In this document: positions 35,780-48,410 of the stretch, one piece after another
Numbering within the stretch: the stretch's first letter is position 1
How the letters are laid out: each line of letters opens with the position of its first letter
Source of the DNA: Xiphias gladius
Lineage: Eukaryota > Chordata > Actinopteri > Istiophoriformes > Xiphiidae
DNA length: 64,000 nucleotides
Assembly: GCF_016859285.1 (NCBI RefSeq)
Contig: NC_053407.1
Span: 5,944,857 to 6,008,856 of the forward strand
Direction: 5' to 3'
The notes under the pieces: generated by a model
The model's database searches: none
What the model saw: only the letters and a program-made list of their open reading frames with translations
Told to the model about the DNA's origin: nothing
Made by a program: the position numbers and the translations under genes

Positions 35780-37736
35780 TTATATGCACTGGGGCACAGG
35801 GTAACCCCCTCCATCGGCTGTGTGCTGCACCGTGTGATCCTGCAAAGAGCCCAAGTCACTGAAACGCTCGCCACACCAAACACACTTGAACTGGCCCTCT
35901 CTAGAGTGTGTGCTCTGGTGTTTGGTCAGATGCTCGCGCTGTTTGAAGCCCTTGTTGCAGTGGCCACATTTGTACGGTTTTTCCCCTGTATGTACGCGCC
36001 GGTGTCGGTTCAGGTCAGATGAGTATTTGAAACGTTTCTCACAGTCTGGACACTTCAGTGGCTTTTCCCGCGATGGGTCGCAGCGATGCTGGACGAATTC
36101 CGAAGAGGACAGGAAGCGGCGGTCACAGAGCGAGCACTTGAGGGGCTTTTCTTGGCAGTGAGAGTTTTGATGACGCTGTAACGTGGAACTCTTCTTGTAG
36201 CCCTTGCCACAAACATCACACTTATACGGCTTGTCTGGTGAGGTGTTGGATGACTCACCACATTTGTGTCTGAGCAGCTCTCCTGACTGGCTGAACTCCT
36301 TCTGGCATGAGGTGCACTTGAACAGGTTGTCCATGCCGTGGACGTGCTGGTGGTAGAGGAGGTGAGAGGGCTGCATAAAACCCTTGTCGCACAGATTGCA
36401 TTTGAACGGCCGGTCAGTAGGGTCTTTGTGTGTGCGTCTGTGGCGCACAAGTGCGTACTGCTGTTTAAAGCTCATCTGACACTCCTCACAGTGGAAGGGA
36501 CGCTCCTCAGAATGTGTGCGCTCATGTTGGCGAAGGTCGGACGGCCGCTTGAAACCCTTTCCACATGTGGCACAGCGAAATGGGCGGGAACCCTGTGGGT
36601 GGCAGGGGTGGTGAAGGAGCTCCGATGACTCTTTGAAATGCAGCTCACATAAGTTGCATTTGAACAAGTGCTCACCAGAGTGCACATACATGTGGCGCAC
36701 GAGGTGGGAACGGTGCTTAAAACTCTTTTCACAAACAGCGCACTTGAATGGGCGCTCATTGCTGTGTGTTCGCTGATGGTGCTGTAGATGTGAGGACTGG
36801 CTGAAGGCCTTGTCACACGTGTCACATTTGAAGGGCTTCTCTCCTGTGTGCACCCTCTCATGCCGTGTGAGTTCTGACAGGTGTTTGAAGCCCTTCTGGC
36901 AAACAGAGCATTTGTACGGCCGGTCTCGGGCTGAGGGAAAAGGGAGAATGGATGAACTGCTGCTGGCTGATGCCCCATCACTGCTAGGTTGCTGGGGGTT
37001 GTTTGAGTTTGGTGTGGCATTGCCAGAAGAACCGGGTCGGTAGGTCTTCTCACATATTGAACACTTCATTGGGTTGGTGCTGTTATGTGATGTGTGGTGC
37101 TGGGCTAGAGAAGTGAGTAGGGAGAATCCCATTTTACACACCCCACACACAAATGGCTTTTGCTCCACCTGAACACACTGGTGTTCTAGCAAGTCTGTTG
37201 CCTGGTGGAAAATCTTCATGCACTGGGTGCACTGGAATGACCTGTCCTGACTCACCATGCACTGGTGCTCATGTGGGTTAGCAAGGTGGGAGATATCATG
37301 TCCACAGGCCCCACACTTGTGTCCTCCCTCTGTCCCCACCTGTACGGAGGTCTGTTGGGTCTGGGTAGTGTGCTGCTGCTGACTGTGTTGCCCACCTGCA
37401 TGCTGCTGACCCCCGCTGTGTTGCTGGCTGTGCTGCCCATGCTGGGTCTGTTGCTGCTGCTGTTGCTGCTGTAGAGACGTAGCATCTGGCTGCAGTACGA
37501 TACCATACACGGCACAGCCCAATGCACTCTCAGTTACTGGAGGAATGGTGTGGACGACTGGAGGTGGAGCAACAGCATGCTGCTGCCAGGCCTCAGTCAT
37601 GCGGGCTCGGGTGTAGGGATTCAGTTTGGCAGCTGGTGTGGCCCAACTGCAGTGAAAAAGGGAGATGGGCACATATTTAAACAATGGGCTAAACTACTCA
37701 GAGTGTGTTAAGAAAACAAGACAAAACTCACTCCAT
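35780..37736 (-). CDS. znf319: Zinc finger protein 319
   Basis: Complete C2H2 zinc-finger protein, presumed nuclear DNA-binding regulator. The main coding exon is 37646-35780. Starting at the ATG at 37600 (MTEAWQQHAV, matching the start of mammalian ZNF319) it gives 606 residues. A mini-exon at 37736-37732 (ATGGA|GTGAGT) joins in frame across an 85-base intron and would add 17 residues beginning MDWATPAAKLNPYTRAR. That ATG has a strong context (AAGATGG); the inner one is weak. The protein has LGCAVYGIVLQPD near the start, then a glutamine/histidine-rich stretch, then about 16 fingers, several of them C2HC, with TGEKP-type linkers. The first fingers (KCGACGHDISHL, FQCTQCMKIFHQATDLLEHQ) and the last (FKCVWCGERF) are diagnostic. 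It lies head to head with usb1. Confidence 0.96.
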
Positions 37737-39948
37737 CTTAGCAAGTGGCACTGAAGAACTAGAAAGGGTGCGTCGTGAAGGGGCCGTGACGGAGGATCTG
37801 ATGACAGGACAGGAACAGTGATGTGTAGAGGAGCTGTCGCTGTGTGGGGAGCAGACTTATGTGGAGAGATCTACAAAAACCCCATACTGTCACTTTATTC
37901 TTGGCCTTAAGGTGTTATCTGGATTAAAAAGAGAATCAAGGTGAGTCAAAATATCAATGTGCAGAAAGAGGTTACTCAATAACAAGTGTCTGTGGGTTTA
38001 AGCTACAGACTCCAGCATTATGTTGCATTTCCATCATCCGCTGATCCAACAAACAGTACACCCTGGCTGAAAAAGAATACCTGTGTAGCAAAATGCTTAA
38101 AAAAATTTGCTTTGAAAATTCAAGTATGCCTTTGAAATCTTGCTACATCAGCTTTAGCAGCCAGTCTGTGCAACTTGTGACTAGTCTGTAAATTCGGCTG
38201 AAACAGAGCCATTAAAAATGTGGATGAGTAATATTGTAGGACATGTTGCAATATTAGGTTTACAAGAGCTGGGTTTCAGACTATGCAGACACCCTCCCAA
38301 ACAAAATATCATAGCAGTTTTTTCATTCCTCCTTAATGAACAACTCTCGAAGATGGTAAACCCCAAGCGACGTTTTTAATCAGTCGTATTTTTTATGGAG
38401 TTATGTACACAAGGATGTGAAGAATCTGAGTATTCTTACGATGATTTTTAGCTTATGTTGACATTGCTTAAAACATCCCAATTGAATAAAATGTATTTAG
38501 ACACAACGGGCTAGTTTTAGCTGTGGAACATACTTGAACACAGAAACACACAACTGAACACTCATTAACATATACACTTGGACAACGATGGTTAACGTTT
38601 AATCGTTAATTTAAATCTTTATACTATTTGTCATGTGGTTCCACCCCTGTCTATGCAGAAATCCAAATGCTCAACGATTCGCGGTTAAAAAAAGTGGAAG
38701 GCAGCGTCTGCGCATCATAACGTTTTTCATCTCCAGGCAAAGATCACTGTAATCAGGATAGGTTAGATAGCTAGCCTAGCCACTTGCTAACGCAGCCACA
38801 GAGGCGCAGGAGAGAGCTAGTGTTAACATTAGTGGGCTAACCACGGGAAAATAATAGCCAAGTAGCAGCTACGGCAGCGACACGTTTGTTGACGAATGTT
38901 GCATGTAAACAGCGATGAGAACGTTTGCATTTACATACCTGGTGCGTCCAGTCCAGCCTGCTGAGTATTCCCGATAAAATACCAGTCTATTGTAGGTTAG
39001 TTACTCCCACAAATAACGTTAGATCCCCCTCTTACATCCGAAAACGGAGCTCGGGTGCTCTCTTGTTCTAACGCGGTGGCTCCAGGGGCCGGAAAAAACG
39101 GGATTTGCGGGTCATTAAAAGGACCCAAAAATCTCCGGCGAGTTGCAAAATCTCACTATAGAATCTATCGTTTAACGTATAAATTTATTTGACTCCTAAA
39201 GCACCCTCTCGGCTGGTGAAAAAATATGCATTTTGTTCTAAATTGCTAGCTAGCTATCAGCTAGCTTCTGAGCCCCTGCCCGCGCACGGGAACATGAATA
39301 ATCCAAGAGTTAATTGGCATGCTCACAACACACACACACACACACGCACACGCACGCACGCACACACACACTCACTCGCTCACTCACTCTCTCACTCACT
39401 CTCTCACACAAACATACATACACACGGAGCATTCTGTGCGATGGTATTACTCAGTCAAAGGTTGTCTTGTTCACCACATCAATTCCTGGTGTCGTGGAGT
39501 AAAGTGTTAATGGCTGTTAATGATTCGTATTGATTAAGTGATTTAAAAAAATGGCATCTTCCAGTTTTAGCTGAACCCCTCACTTCGTTGTTGTCATGAC
39601 ATAAATAGATGTTTGAATAATAAAGAAATATTTAAAGATGCGCAGATAACAGTACTTAAAAAACTATGCTCAAGTTCCTCACTAATGCACTGTACACATA
39701 TTGTAGCGAGGCTCTGATAGGGGAACTGATTAGCGGTAGTGGCTGTTTCACTGGGACATATATTATCATCACAACAGGTTGTTTACATCGGAAATGCAGG
39801 GCAGTGCGGACCATACACCGGATGATTGTTTGAAGCCGCTGGAAATACCTCTTGAAGCCATGAAAACATGTTACTTCCTCTTAGTCTTTTAGATAATGTA
39901 CATGTATAATGAATGTTTGATATGTCCTGACATATCACATACTGTAGG
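37737..39948. other. 5' regions of znf319 and usb1
   Basis: The stretch between the two start codons holds the leaders and promoters of the divergent pair. On the minus strand a donor CAG|GTATG at about 38938 marks a likely znf319 5' non-coding exon reaching to roughly 39080, in a locally CpG-richer patch. On the plus strand an acceptor-like ACTGTAG ends two bases from the usb1 ATG, so usb1 may have a non-coding first exon. A (CA)n/(CT)n tract lies at 39329-39415. Confidence 0.55.
39329..39415. repeat. (CA)n(CACG)n(CT)n microsatellite between znf319 and usb1
   Basis: CA units run into ACGCACGC units and then CTCA/CTCT units. Open frames across it are repeat translations. Confidence 0.93.
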
Positions 39949-42900
39949 ATGTTGGTTGGCTACAGCAGCAGCTCGGAGGACGACAGCGAAGCGGCGATTG
40001 ATCTAAACAAAAGCTGCTCTTCAAAGTTTCAAGAGGAGGACGATGGTAACGATGGCTCCCCAGTGAGGAAGAAACCCAAAACTGAAGAAGAGGTTACTAA
40101 AACTAGGTGTGTGTAACTAGGGATGTTTTGTGGATTTTTTTAGGTTGAGTGGGATGGTATGATGGCAGATACAGTCCATAGTGAAATGAAGAGCATCTTC
40201 ACTCATAACTGACATGTCTAAAGCACGTTAAAGCTAATATGCAAAGCTTTTGCCAAATGGGCTTCAATAAAAATACGTATACAGTACAAAAAAAAATTAA
40301 GAAAATACAAAAAATAGATTAACAAATGCAAAATGAATCGTAATAAAATACAACTCATCACCCATGACCACATGTCTGGTCCTTTAGAAACTTTCAAATA
40401 CTGACCTCATGTCCTTAGAAAGCTATCTGTCCACAGGAAATTTTCCTGAAAGGTTGTTGAACAATTCAACATAGCTGCACCTCAAGGAGGTTTTTTTTAC
40501 AGCAATGATAAGATCTTATCTTCCCACAAAAAAAATTTGATTATGTGATAATATATCATTTTACGAGGTTGATTATTATAGGTATGTTTATTGTATTAGC
40601 TGCTTGATACCATGAAGTTGCTCAACTTGAATGCAAAAAAATATGGTTGAAATGGTAAACACTCTCAGATGAGTCTTAATGTATGTATATTTGCTTTTGC
40701 AACCTTAGTTACTACTGCTATATGTTTCTCAAATTTTAACATATAACCAAGATTACTTAAGAAAACTGTTTGATAGATTTCCCAGTAACTTTTTAATGTA
40801 ATCAACGATTAATTTCCAGCAATGGCCCAAGATTTAAAAAAAAAAAAAAATTGATGTAGGTTTATTAATTGCAGTCTTAGATGTGAGTTTTTAAATGAAA
40901 CTGAAGCCATATAGAATGACATTGGCTGTGTTTCTTGCAGGCTGCCTCTCCCTAGTTGCCTGCTGGCCATGTTCCCAGATGAAGTGGACCCACAGACTGA
41001 AGACAGCTCTCTTCATGGTGGACGTATCCGCTCTTTCAAACATGAGAAAGGAAACTGGGCCACCTATGTTTATTTGCCATGTAAGACTCATACACAGCAC
41101 TGTTGATGATTGATAATGAACCAAAGTTGCATCCTGATTCCTCACATCTGGATTCTTATGTACATGTCTATTGTAACGCTGAGGGAGTTTTTCTCTCTTG
41201 TCTCCTCACCACATCAGACCATCCCGAGGAGGAGTTCAGGGAGTTGTTGGAGGAGCTGCTTTCAGCTGCCAGGGTCCATGGTGTGGTTATGACCCCACAG
41301 GAGGAGTTCCACCTCAGCCTGTCTCAGACAGTGGTGCTGAGACACCACTGGATCCAGCCCTTTACACAAAGCTTAAGGGCAGACATAGCACACTGCAAAA
41401 GGTTCTTTTATCTACTCATGGCCCATATACACACGCTAATTTGTCAATTTAAAATGGGATGGTGGGAAAGGAAAAAGACTATCTTGTTTCATTTTAATGA
41501 AAAAAACAATTTCTTCTTTACACCAGTGTTTTTTTTTACACAAGTAATTTATTTGCATAAATAATAAAACAGAAAAACACACGCCAGCAATACATGAGAG
41601 AGGGGGAAAAAAATGAAAAACAAGACTAGACAACAAGACAATGAAAATTTAAACATTTAGAGTTACAGTATTAATCCATGAAGAGAATGCAACTCTTACC
41701 TAACAAGGCAAGGTGATTAAAATCCCATTTGCTGTAGCAGCAGCCTAGATGATCAGTTGCACTAGAGCAGGTGGAATAGTAAAAACAGATTACATCTAAA
41801 GTTGAATATAGTGAAATTTTCATTCTAGCTAAAAAAAAGCCTCTGTTTTTTGTTGCCAGGTTTGTGTGCTCAGCAGGGAAGCTAAGGGTCTATTGTAACG
41901 CTGAGAGGACGAGGTGAAGTCAAAGTTCTTAATTGTCTCTCTTTCTCATAGTCAAAATATATGACTTTCTCACCTACAAAGGACCTGTAGACAAAAAATT
42001 CTCATTGTGGGACAGACAATTCCCTTGTTACTATCGCTAAAAAGTTGTGCACTTTCAACCTATTTTTATGTGTTTGCTTTCCTAATGTTTCTGTTTTAAT
42101 TTTCTGAGCGGTCTGATGGCCTGTATGTATTTCTCTCTGTCTGTCTGTCTGTCCCCTGCAGGACATTCTTGGGAATGGAAGTGTGTACTGGGCATGCTCA
42201 GTTGTTGGACCTTGTCCAAGTTGTGGACAGAACAATGACAGAGTTTCGACTAGACACTTTCTACAAGGTCACTAACAAATGGATTCTGTCTTGTTAGCCC
42301 TTAAGCTAAAAATATTTTTGTGTCACCGTGCATAAATTACACTTTTTCTGTTATTGGAAGTGTTTATACCTGGGTAAATACAGTGAAACTACAGGGTCTC
42401 AATTAGTGAATGAGATGTTGTTTTATGTTGTAGCAACCCTTTCATTCTATTTTTAATATAAGATAGGTCAGAGTGCACATTCATGTCTTAAGCTAATAAT
42501 ATTCCCTCTTATGTACCTCTAGGATCCATCTTTCCATGTGAGTCTGGCTTGGTGTGTTGGAGACCTGACATCACAGATGAGGGAATGCATTCAGGAGATG
42601 CAGGTACTAAGACATCTTGTTTCTGTCAGTCCTAACTCTCAACACTGATGTCATTGTGTGTTCATCCTTCTTTTTAAATGTCACGGTTCCTTCTCTAATA
42701 CAGTCCATTTTAAGGTGCCCATTTCTGTGTAGAGCCAGCCCGATTGACTGGCTGGCCTATATATCAACAAGTATGAGCCAATTAACCAATTTGTGTAATC
42801 AAAATGTTTTAATAAAATGCCTCAGTTTACTTAACAACAAAAAAAGCTTCCATGTAGTGAAATAAAAAAATACAGACATAAAATATATACTTGACACAAT

Positions 42901-43911
42901 TATTGGTACCTTTGTGATGAATTTAAATTAGAACCTCAAACAAAATAAGGAACAAATAAGACACACCTGTGCTTAATTTTCAGTGTTCACATGACCTGAA
43001 TCAACCAATGAATGATGGTTTTTACAGCATAAAAATGGGCTGATTGTTTCCAGTTTCTTTCACTATAGCGAAAACAAGAGAGCTGTCTTAGAGCACCAGA
43101 AATTCTATTATCAAAAAACAGAACAATTCCAAAGGCCACAAGGCAATCGCCAAAGATCTTGAAATCCCTTTTTCAATAGTTCGTAATGTTAAAGTTTCAC
43201 AATCATAAAAAATGTTTAGATGCTTCCAGGATGTGGCGCTAAGAGGAAACTCAATGAGAAGTCTGAAGGTTGATGTGGACTGTGGAAAAAACAGCACACA
43301 AGACATCTAAAGAGCTTCAGGCTGCCCTGGAGCAATCTGGAGTGGTGGTTTCAACTAAACCAAGTAGGGCTCCAAGGGACGAAGGCTAAGGATGACACCA
43401 CTATATAAGAAGGGCACAAAAAGACAAGACTAGTATTTGCAAAAACTTTCATAGATTAGCCACAGTCTTCCTAGCATAATATTCTATTTACAGATGAAAC
43501 CAAAGTAGAGCTCTTTGATAATGCAGTGCTTCAGTTTGTTTATTGGCGATGAAATGAAACCCATAAGGAACAGAAGACCCTACCTACAGTAAAACATGAT
43601 GGAGGTTCTATCATGCTGTGGGGCTGTTTTGCTGCCTCTGGTACTGGGGGCATTGAATGTATCAAAGGAATGATGAAATCAGATGATTACCAAGGCATTC
43701 AAGAGCAAAATGTGTTACCTTGGGTCAGAAAACTAGTTTTGAGGTGAAGAGTTTGAGTCTTCCAGCAGGACAACAACCCAAAGCACACATCCAGCAGCTC
43801 AAAAGAATGGTTGAAAAGGAAAATATGGACTGCTTTAAACTGGCCACAAATGAGTCCTGACCTAAAACCCATTGAAAACCTTTGGGAGAGAGCTGAAATC
43901 TGCCACTGCAA

Positions 43912-43945
<34 letters not shown>

Positions 43946-44500
43946 CTCCTGCAAACTCAAAAGAGCTTGAATACATATGGAAGAGTAGCCGAGACTACCA
44001 GCAGACATGTGCAAAAAGCCTCTAGATGAATACAGGAAACATTCAGAGGCTGTCATTGTTGCCAAAGGTTCGGCAACTAAATATTAGTGAAGGGTGCCAG
44101 TAATTGTGTCTCGTGTACATTTTGTTTGTGTATTATTTCACTATTATGCAAGTTTTGTTTTTCATTTTCTTTTGTTCAGTAACCTTGGACATTTTATTGA
44201 AATATTTTGATTATATTATTATTGGTTCACTTGCATTTATTTCTGAAGACATTCTAAATTCTGTTGTTATAATTCAGGGGTGCCAATACTTTCAACTAGG
44301 ATCATATGATACATTTTGACTGGGTGACTTGCACAGAATTTACCAACTGATCACTGGTCTTTGGGTCTGATTATTTACTATTGATTATTAAGCGTGTGGT
44401 TGATGACCATGAAGAAGGACCTTTTCCTCTGAGGTTGGATGGCGTGGAGATGCGCTGCAGGACTGGAAACAAGACCTTCCGCTTCCCCCTGGAGCCCTAA
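39949..44500 (+). CDS. usb1: U6 snRNA phosphodiesterase 1 (Usb1)
   Basis: Complete gene for the nuclear 3'-5' exoribonuclease that trims the oligo(U) tail of U6 snRNA and leaves a 2',3'-cyclic phosphate. Exons: 39949-40106, 40941-41080, 41218-41401, 41860-41913, 42162-42267, 42523-42603, 44393-44500. They sum to 831 nt, 276 residues (human about 265). The N-terminus [14 protein letters not shown] matches the mammalian acidic start. [20 protein letters not shown] precedes the catalytic domain. The two HxS motifs of the 2H phosphodiesterase fold are HLS (131-133) and HVS (219-221), in [15 protein letters not shown] and SLAWCVGD contexts. The C-terminus ([15 protein letters not shown]) is typical. 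The intron 5 donor, AAG|GTCACT, is weak but GT. Intron 6 is enlarged by a Tc1 element. It is convergent with pla2g15. Confidence 0.97.
42780..44298 (+). mobile_element. Tc1/mariner transposon inside usb1 intron 6
   Basis: The right end (GGGGTGCCAATACTTTCAAC at about 44277-44296) and the preceding 200 bases form a typical fish Tc1 terminal repeat. Its inverted partner is partly preserved at 42780-42912 but has lost its outermost bases. The transposase reads on the plus strand with many frame breaks. Recognisable pieces are AVGLFCCL-type [11 protein letters not shown] sequence near 43605, [10 protein letters not shown] near 43770 and [15 protein letters not shown] near 43845, the last two carrying DDE catalytic residues. 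A run of about 26 A at 43916-43942 interrupts the C-terminal region. It is the same family as 13425-14580, inserted in the sense orientation of usb1. Confidence 0.92.
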
Positions 44501-44704
44501 AACCTGACAAGACAGAAACCTCTCATGTCACGTCATTAGCCACATTGCAAAGCCAGGAGAAGGACTCACCAGATTCATTACAACTGTTGCTCACATTTTG
44601 ACCATGAAGATGAAAGTAACCTATCAGCTTTTATCAGACTTTGGTAATCCCCTTTAATAACTGCTGACAGGTATGTAGCATGTCCTGGCAAAGATATAAA
44701 TATA

Positions 44705-44710
44705 AATAAA
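44705..44710 (+). promoter_or_regulatory. usb1: usb1 poly(A) signal AATAAA
   Basis: AATAAA 205 bases after the usb1 stop, followed by a T-rich stretch (TTGTTTTATACTTTTTATAC), as expected for a cleavage site. Confidence 0.8.
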
Positions 44711-44719
44711 GTTGCCACT

Positions 44720-47158
44720 TGTTTTATACTTTTTATACTATAGTTACGAATACTACAAGTTGTGTTTTGGGTTCACGCGGAGTGATTTGTGAATGAAACA
44801 AGCTTTTAGAGAATCATGACTCGTGTGAGAAGCTGCATACTCGAAGGGGCAATGTACAAAAGCCTCAATGAAAGGAAGTTGTGGACTTAATCAGTATTGA
44901 AACCTCACCGAGAGGTTGCAACAAAGTCATATCTTGCCATTTACCTTTTACCATTTATTTACACAGAGGAAGTGATTTGTCATCAATTAATACAGTTAAA
45001 ACGACTATTGTCCTGTGCTTATACAAAGAATAACTTAACTGTCCAAAAGAACAACAATTACATGAATTTTTAAAACAATGTGAAAGGTTTACCAGAGGGA
45101 TTTTCTCCACAAAGAAATGTCAATGGCTGAATGTAATATGACATATTGTACTCTTTAGATGTCACCACATTATTATGACACACAATGTTATGATAATTCA
45201 CAGCAGATATGATACTTAAGAGTATATCATCTAGGTCTTCACCAGTGAGGGCTGGATAGCACAGTACAACCACTCAAGTCAGAAGGATTCTGGCTGCATT
45301 TCCACAAGGACAGGGAATCAAATTTTAACAGTAGTCTGAAATTTTCATGTCTGTCTAAACAGAGAGGAAATAACAAATAAAAGATCTGACCTATTCCATA
45401 AGCAATAAAAGTCCCCTCATTTGTGCCTGTGTAAAACCTGCCTATCTAGTCACCTGGTACACACTAAACCTGGGAAAAACATATGTACCGAAACATCAAT
45501 ATACTGTATGGAACATGGAAAGTTATGTGAAACAGCTGTTCCTTTGTAATTTATGGATAGAGGTACTGCAGGAGTGCATGCTGACCAGATAGGCTGAAGT
45601 AAAAAGCAGTATTCCTATGCTGAATATAGTGGGTAATTTCATTTTAGAACCTCAATTTTGCTTGAATACTAAAACACTGTTTCAAACAGTTAAAAAAAAA
45701 AATTCACTATCATTTGGCTTTTTATTGCCAAATTAGAAAGCCATTTGGATACAACCATCTAGAAAACAATCTGGAAAATGATTTAAAATGAATTTCATTT
45801 GCTGAAAATCAGAAAAAGTACTCAAGCTCCTCTTACCTGAGTTTCTGGTACTCTCGCCCACATCTCATGATCTTCATCAGCAGATAAAGTTATCATCATG
45901 AGGCCTAAAAATAAAACTATGGTCTGAAGTTCGAACCAAAGTCCCATACATAGGTCACTTGAGCACAACTGAGCTACCTCCACAAAAACTCATCAAAACT
46001 CCATTTATTGATAAAGACCATGGAATGCAGTTGAAAGTCTGAAGAAATAAATGGACCTCAAGTTCAGATTTTTTTTTTTCCAAAACTCTTGACATATCTT
46101 TTTGTTTGGTTGTTGAGTCAAATAGCATATTTTTCAAGTTTCTCAAGGTCCACTTGCTGGCTTTTTCTAGAGCTTTCAACTGCATTTCCCGGTCTTCTTC
46201 ATAGCATAGAACAATTTCAATGAATGGAGCCAACTTTCTATGGATAAAGGTCATGAGATGCAGTTCAAAGCTCCTGAAAAAGATATTAAGTGGACTTTGA
46301 GTAAAATGTTTTTTGTTTAAAGCTTATTGTTTGACCTTTGAGTGGCTTCAGCATGACTAAAATCAACTTCCATATCCCAGGTATGGGTCCAGTCCTTCAG
46401 CACATGATTCATGTAACATGGACAACACAATAAAAATAAAGCTCTAGGACAATCAGGGAGTTACAGCTTGGCTGCATGCAGAAAAATAAAAAAAGATCAA
46501 CAAAAGGATCACTAGAAATCAAATGAAATTACATGACAATAAAATGTATCTAGTCGTTTTTGGTAAAAGCCTGCTTAGGTTTTTTCACTCATTCACATAT
46601 ATACCAAGCACTGATACATATGACCTGGTGCACTGAGAAAGATATAAATAAAATATCTACTTAAACCATTTAGCCTAACAAAATTAGTCAAAGAAGTTCA
46701 GGATTCTATTTCACAACACTGATAAAAGATCTGACTTTGATTGATAACACAGATAGTGGCACATACATTATATCCCTGGTTTTTGACATGTCCTTTATCA
46801 TAATATGGATTTGGTGGGTAAACTCTTGGGTTCTTTCAAATCTCAGACCAATATAAAAGTCATCGTATTTAGGCTTTGCTCAAGAGTAAACAACCTGACT
46901 TTAACATAAATTGTAAAATTACAGCTATAAAATTAACTTAAAACTTTGATTCTGCAATTGCACTACAAAATTTCAATACTTTTTCTTGAGCAATGTGGCA
47001 TGTACAGGGGAATATTTTGGCAGTCAGTGTTCAGAGAGACAGATGAGATGAGTCATTCCCTGTCTGTCCTTCATATGGCTGTGTGTGTGTCAGTGTAATA
47101 TTACAGCACGTGAGTAAAGTGGTCTCCCTGCCAGGCTGTCCCTCAGTATCTGCTAGCA
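44720..47158. other. Convergent intergenic region usb1/pla2g15, with repeat
   Basis: No gene is supported. The right part should hold the pla2g15 3' UTR on the minus strand. About 45975-46300 is an interspersed repeat: it contains two versions of one phrase (GATAAAGACCATGGAATGCA and GATAAAGGTCATGAGATGCA) and the central phrase GGTCCACTTGCTGGCTTTTT. The 99-codon open frame across it looks like repeat sequence, not a gene. Confidence 0.6.
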
Positions 47159-48352
47159 TCAGGGCGAGAACAGCACGGTCTTGATGTAAGCCACAGTCGT
47201 CAAGTTCAACAACATGTTCACATGTTCGTTCCCTGGAAGCTCTTTTAACATCACAGGCTGTTTCTGCTTTCCTACCCACTGCTTGCACTGGACAGCGCTT
47301 CGCAAGTTCACTGTCCCATCCCCATCGCCGAACACCACCGTGGGTTCCACGTCGGGGAACTTGTCGGAGTACCGGAAGGCCTCAGATGTGTTGATACCGC
47401 TGCCATATAAGCAGTGGATGGCCACGCCGGGGGGTGTGAGGTCGGCTACGAGTGGCTCCGTGTCCTGACGCATCAGCCAGCCATCCTCAAAACCGATGTC
47501 TGAGTAGAGCCGCTTGTAGTCCAGCATGGTGTAGTTGGTGGTGGGTGTCTGCACCAGGACCTTAAGGTGGAGGAGAAAAAGATAGTTTCCTGGTTGCTTT
47601 TTTTGGTTATTTCTACAAAAAGCTAATGAATAAGAAGTTACAGCATGTTCGCACTAACTATTACATTTTTATCATAAATAGTAAAATAGTGCATCATGTG
47701 GAGAGACTTACTCAGTAACTGTTTAAAAGGGTTACCTTTAATTAAAGCTGCATTAATTGTTTTTGGCCATTTTGCAAGGTACATGCCTAAATCCTGAAGT
47801 TAAATCCAATACCTTTTAATACCTTTTTTAAGACCTTATATTTTAATATATTTTAAGACCTCAATGCCAATTTCAGTTATAAGTAGTTACATCAGTAACA
47901 CACCTTTAACTTACATTTACTATACACTGATTTTGAGATAGCAAAACTTAACAGTCTTAGTTCGCAATAACTTCTATCGACCACTGTATCCATACAACAG
48001 AATTCAGATAGGCTGGGAGGTAACAAAGCTAAAGAGAATAAATTGAGTGACTAACCCAAAGACAACACACACACGCACACGCACACGCACAAAGGGTTGG
48101 GTGATGTTTGCGCCTAAATTGAAACATGCTTTCACTTGGCACCTCTTTCATTTTTGGCTCTCCTTGAAATACATATTCATCGATCCTATGGCTCAACTTG
48201 ATTCCTGTGGAAATCGCAGCAAATAAGCCATAAATAAGACATAAGTAATAAATACAGCATGAGCAACACATTATCTGAGAAACAGCTCCGGTGCGGCTGG
48301 AACACAGCAATACAGGCACAGTGCACACACACACAGTGCACACACACACAGT

Positions 48353-48410
<58 letters not shown>

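Noticed and set aside
36055-37053. 131- and 193-codon minus-strand frames and plus-strand frames
   Set aside because: They are frame-shifted or antisense shadows of the zinc-finger exon, showing periodic residues from the finger repeat.
35780-37684. 634-codon reading of znf319 starting MFKYVPISLF
   Set aside because: The first 13 residues come from the intron before the TGCAG acceptor at 37647-37652, so the start is either 37600 or the mini-exon at 37736.
41103-41564. 153-codon plus-strand open frame
   Set aside because: Only 41218-41401 is real (usb1 exon 3); the rest reads through both flanking introns.
45955-46254. 99-codon minus-strand open frame with a coiled-coil look
   Set aside because: It is part of an interspersed repeat, lacks splice sites and ends in unrelated sequence.
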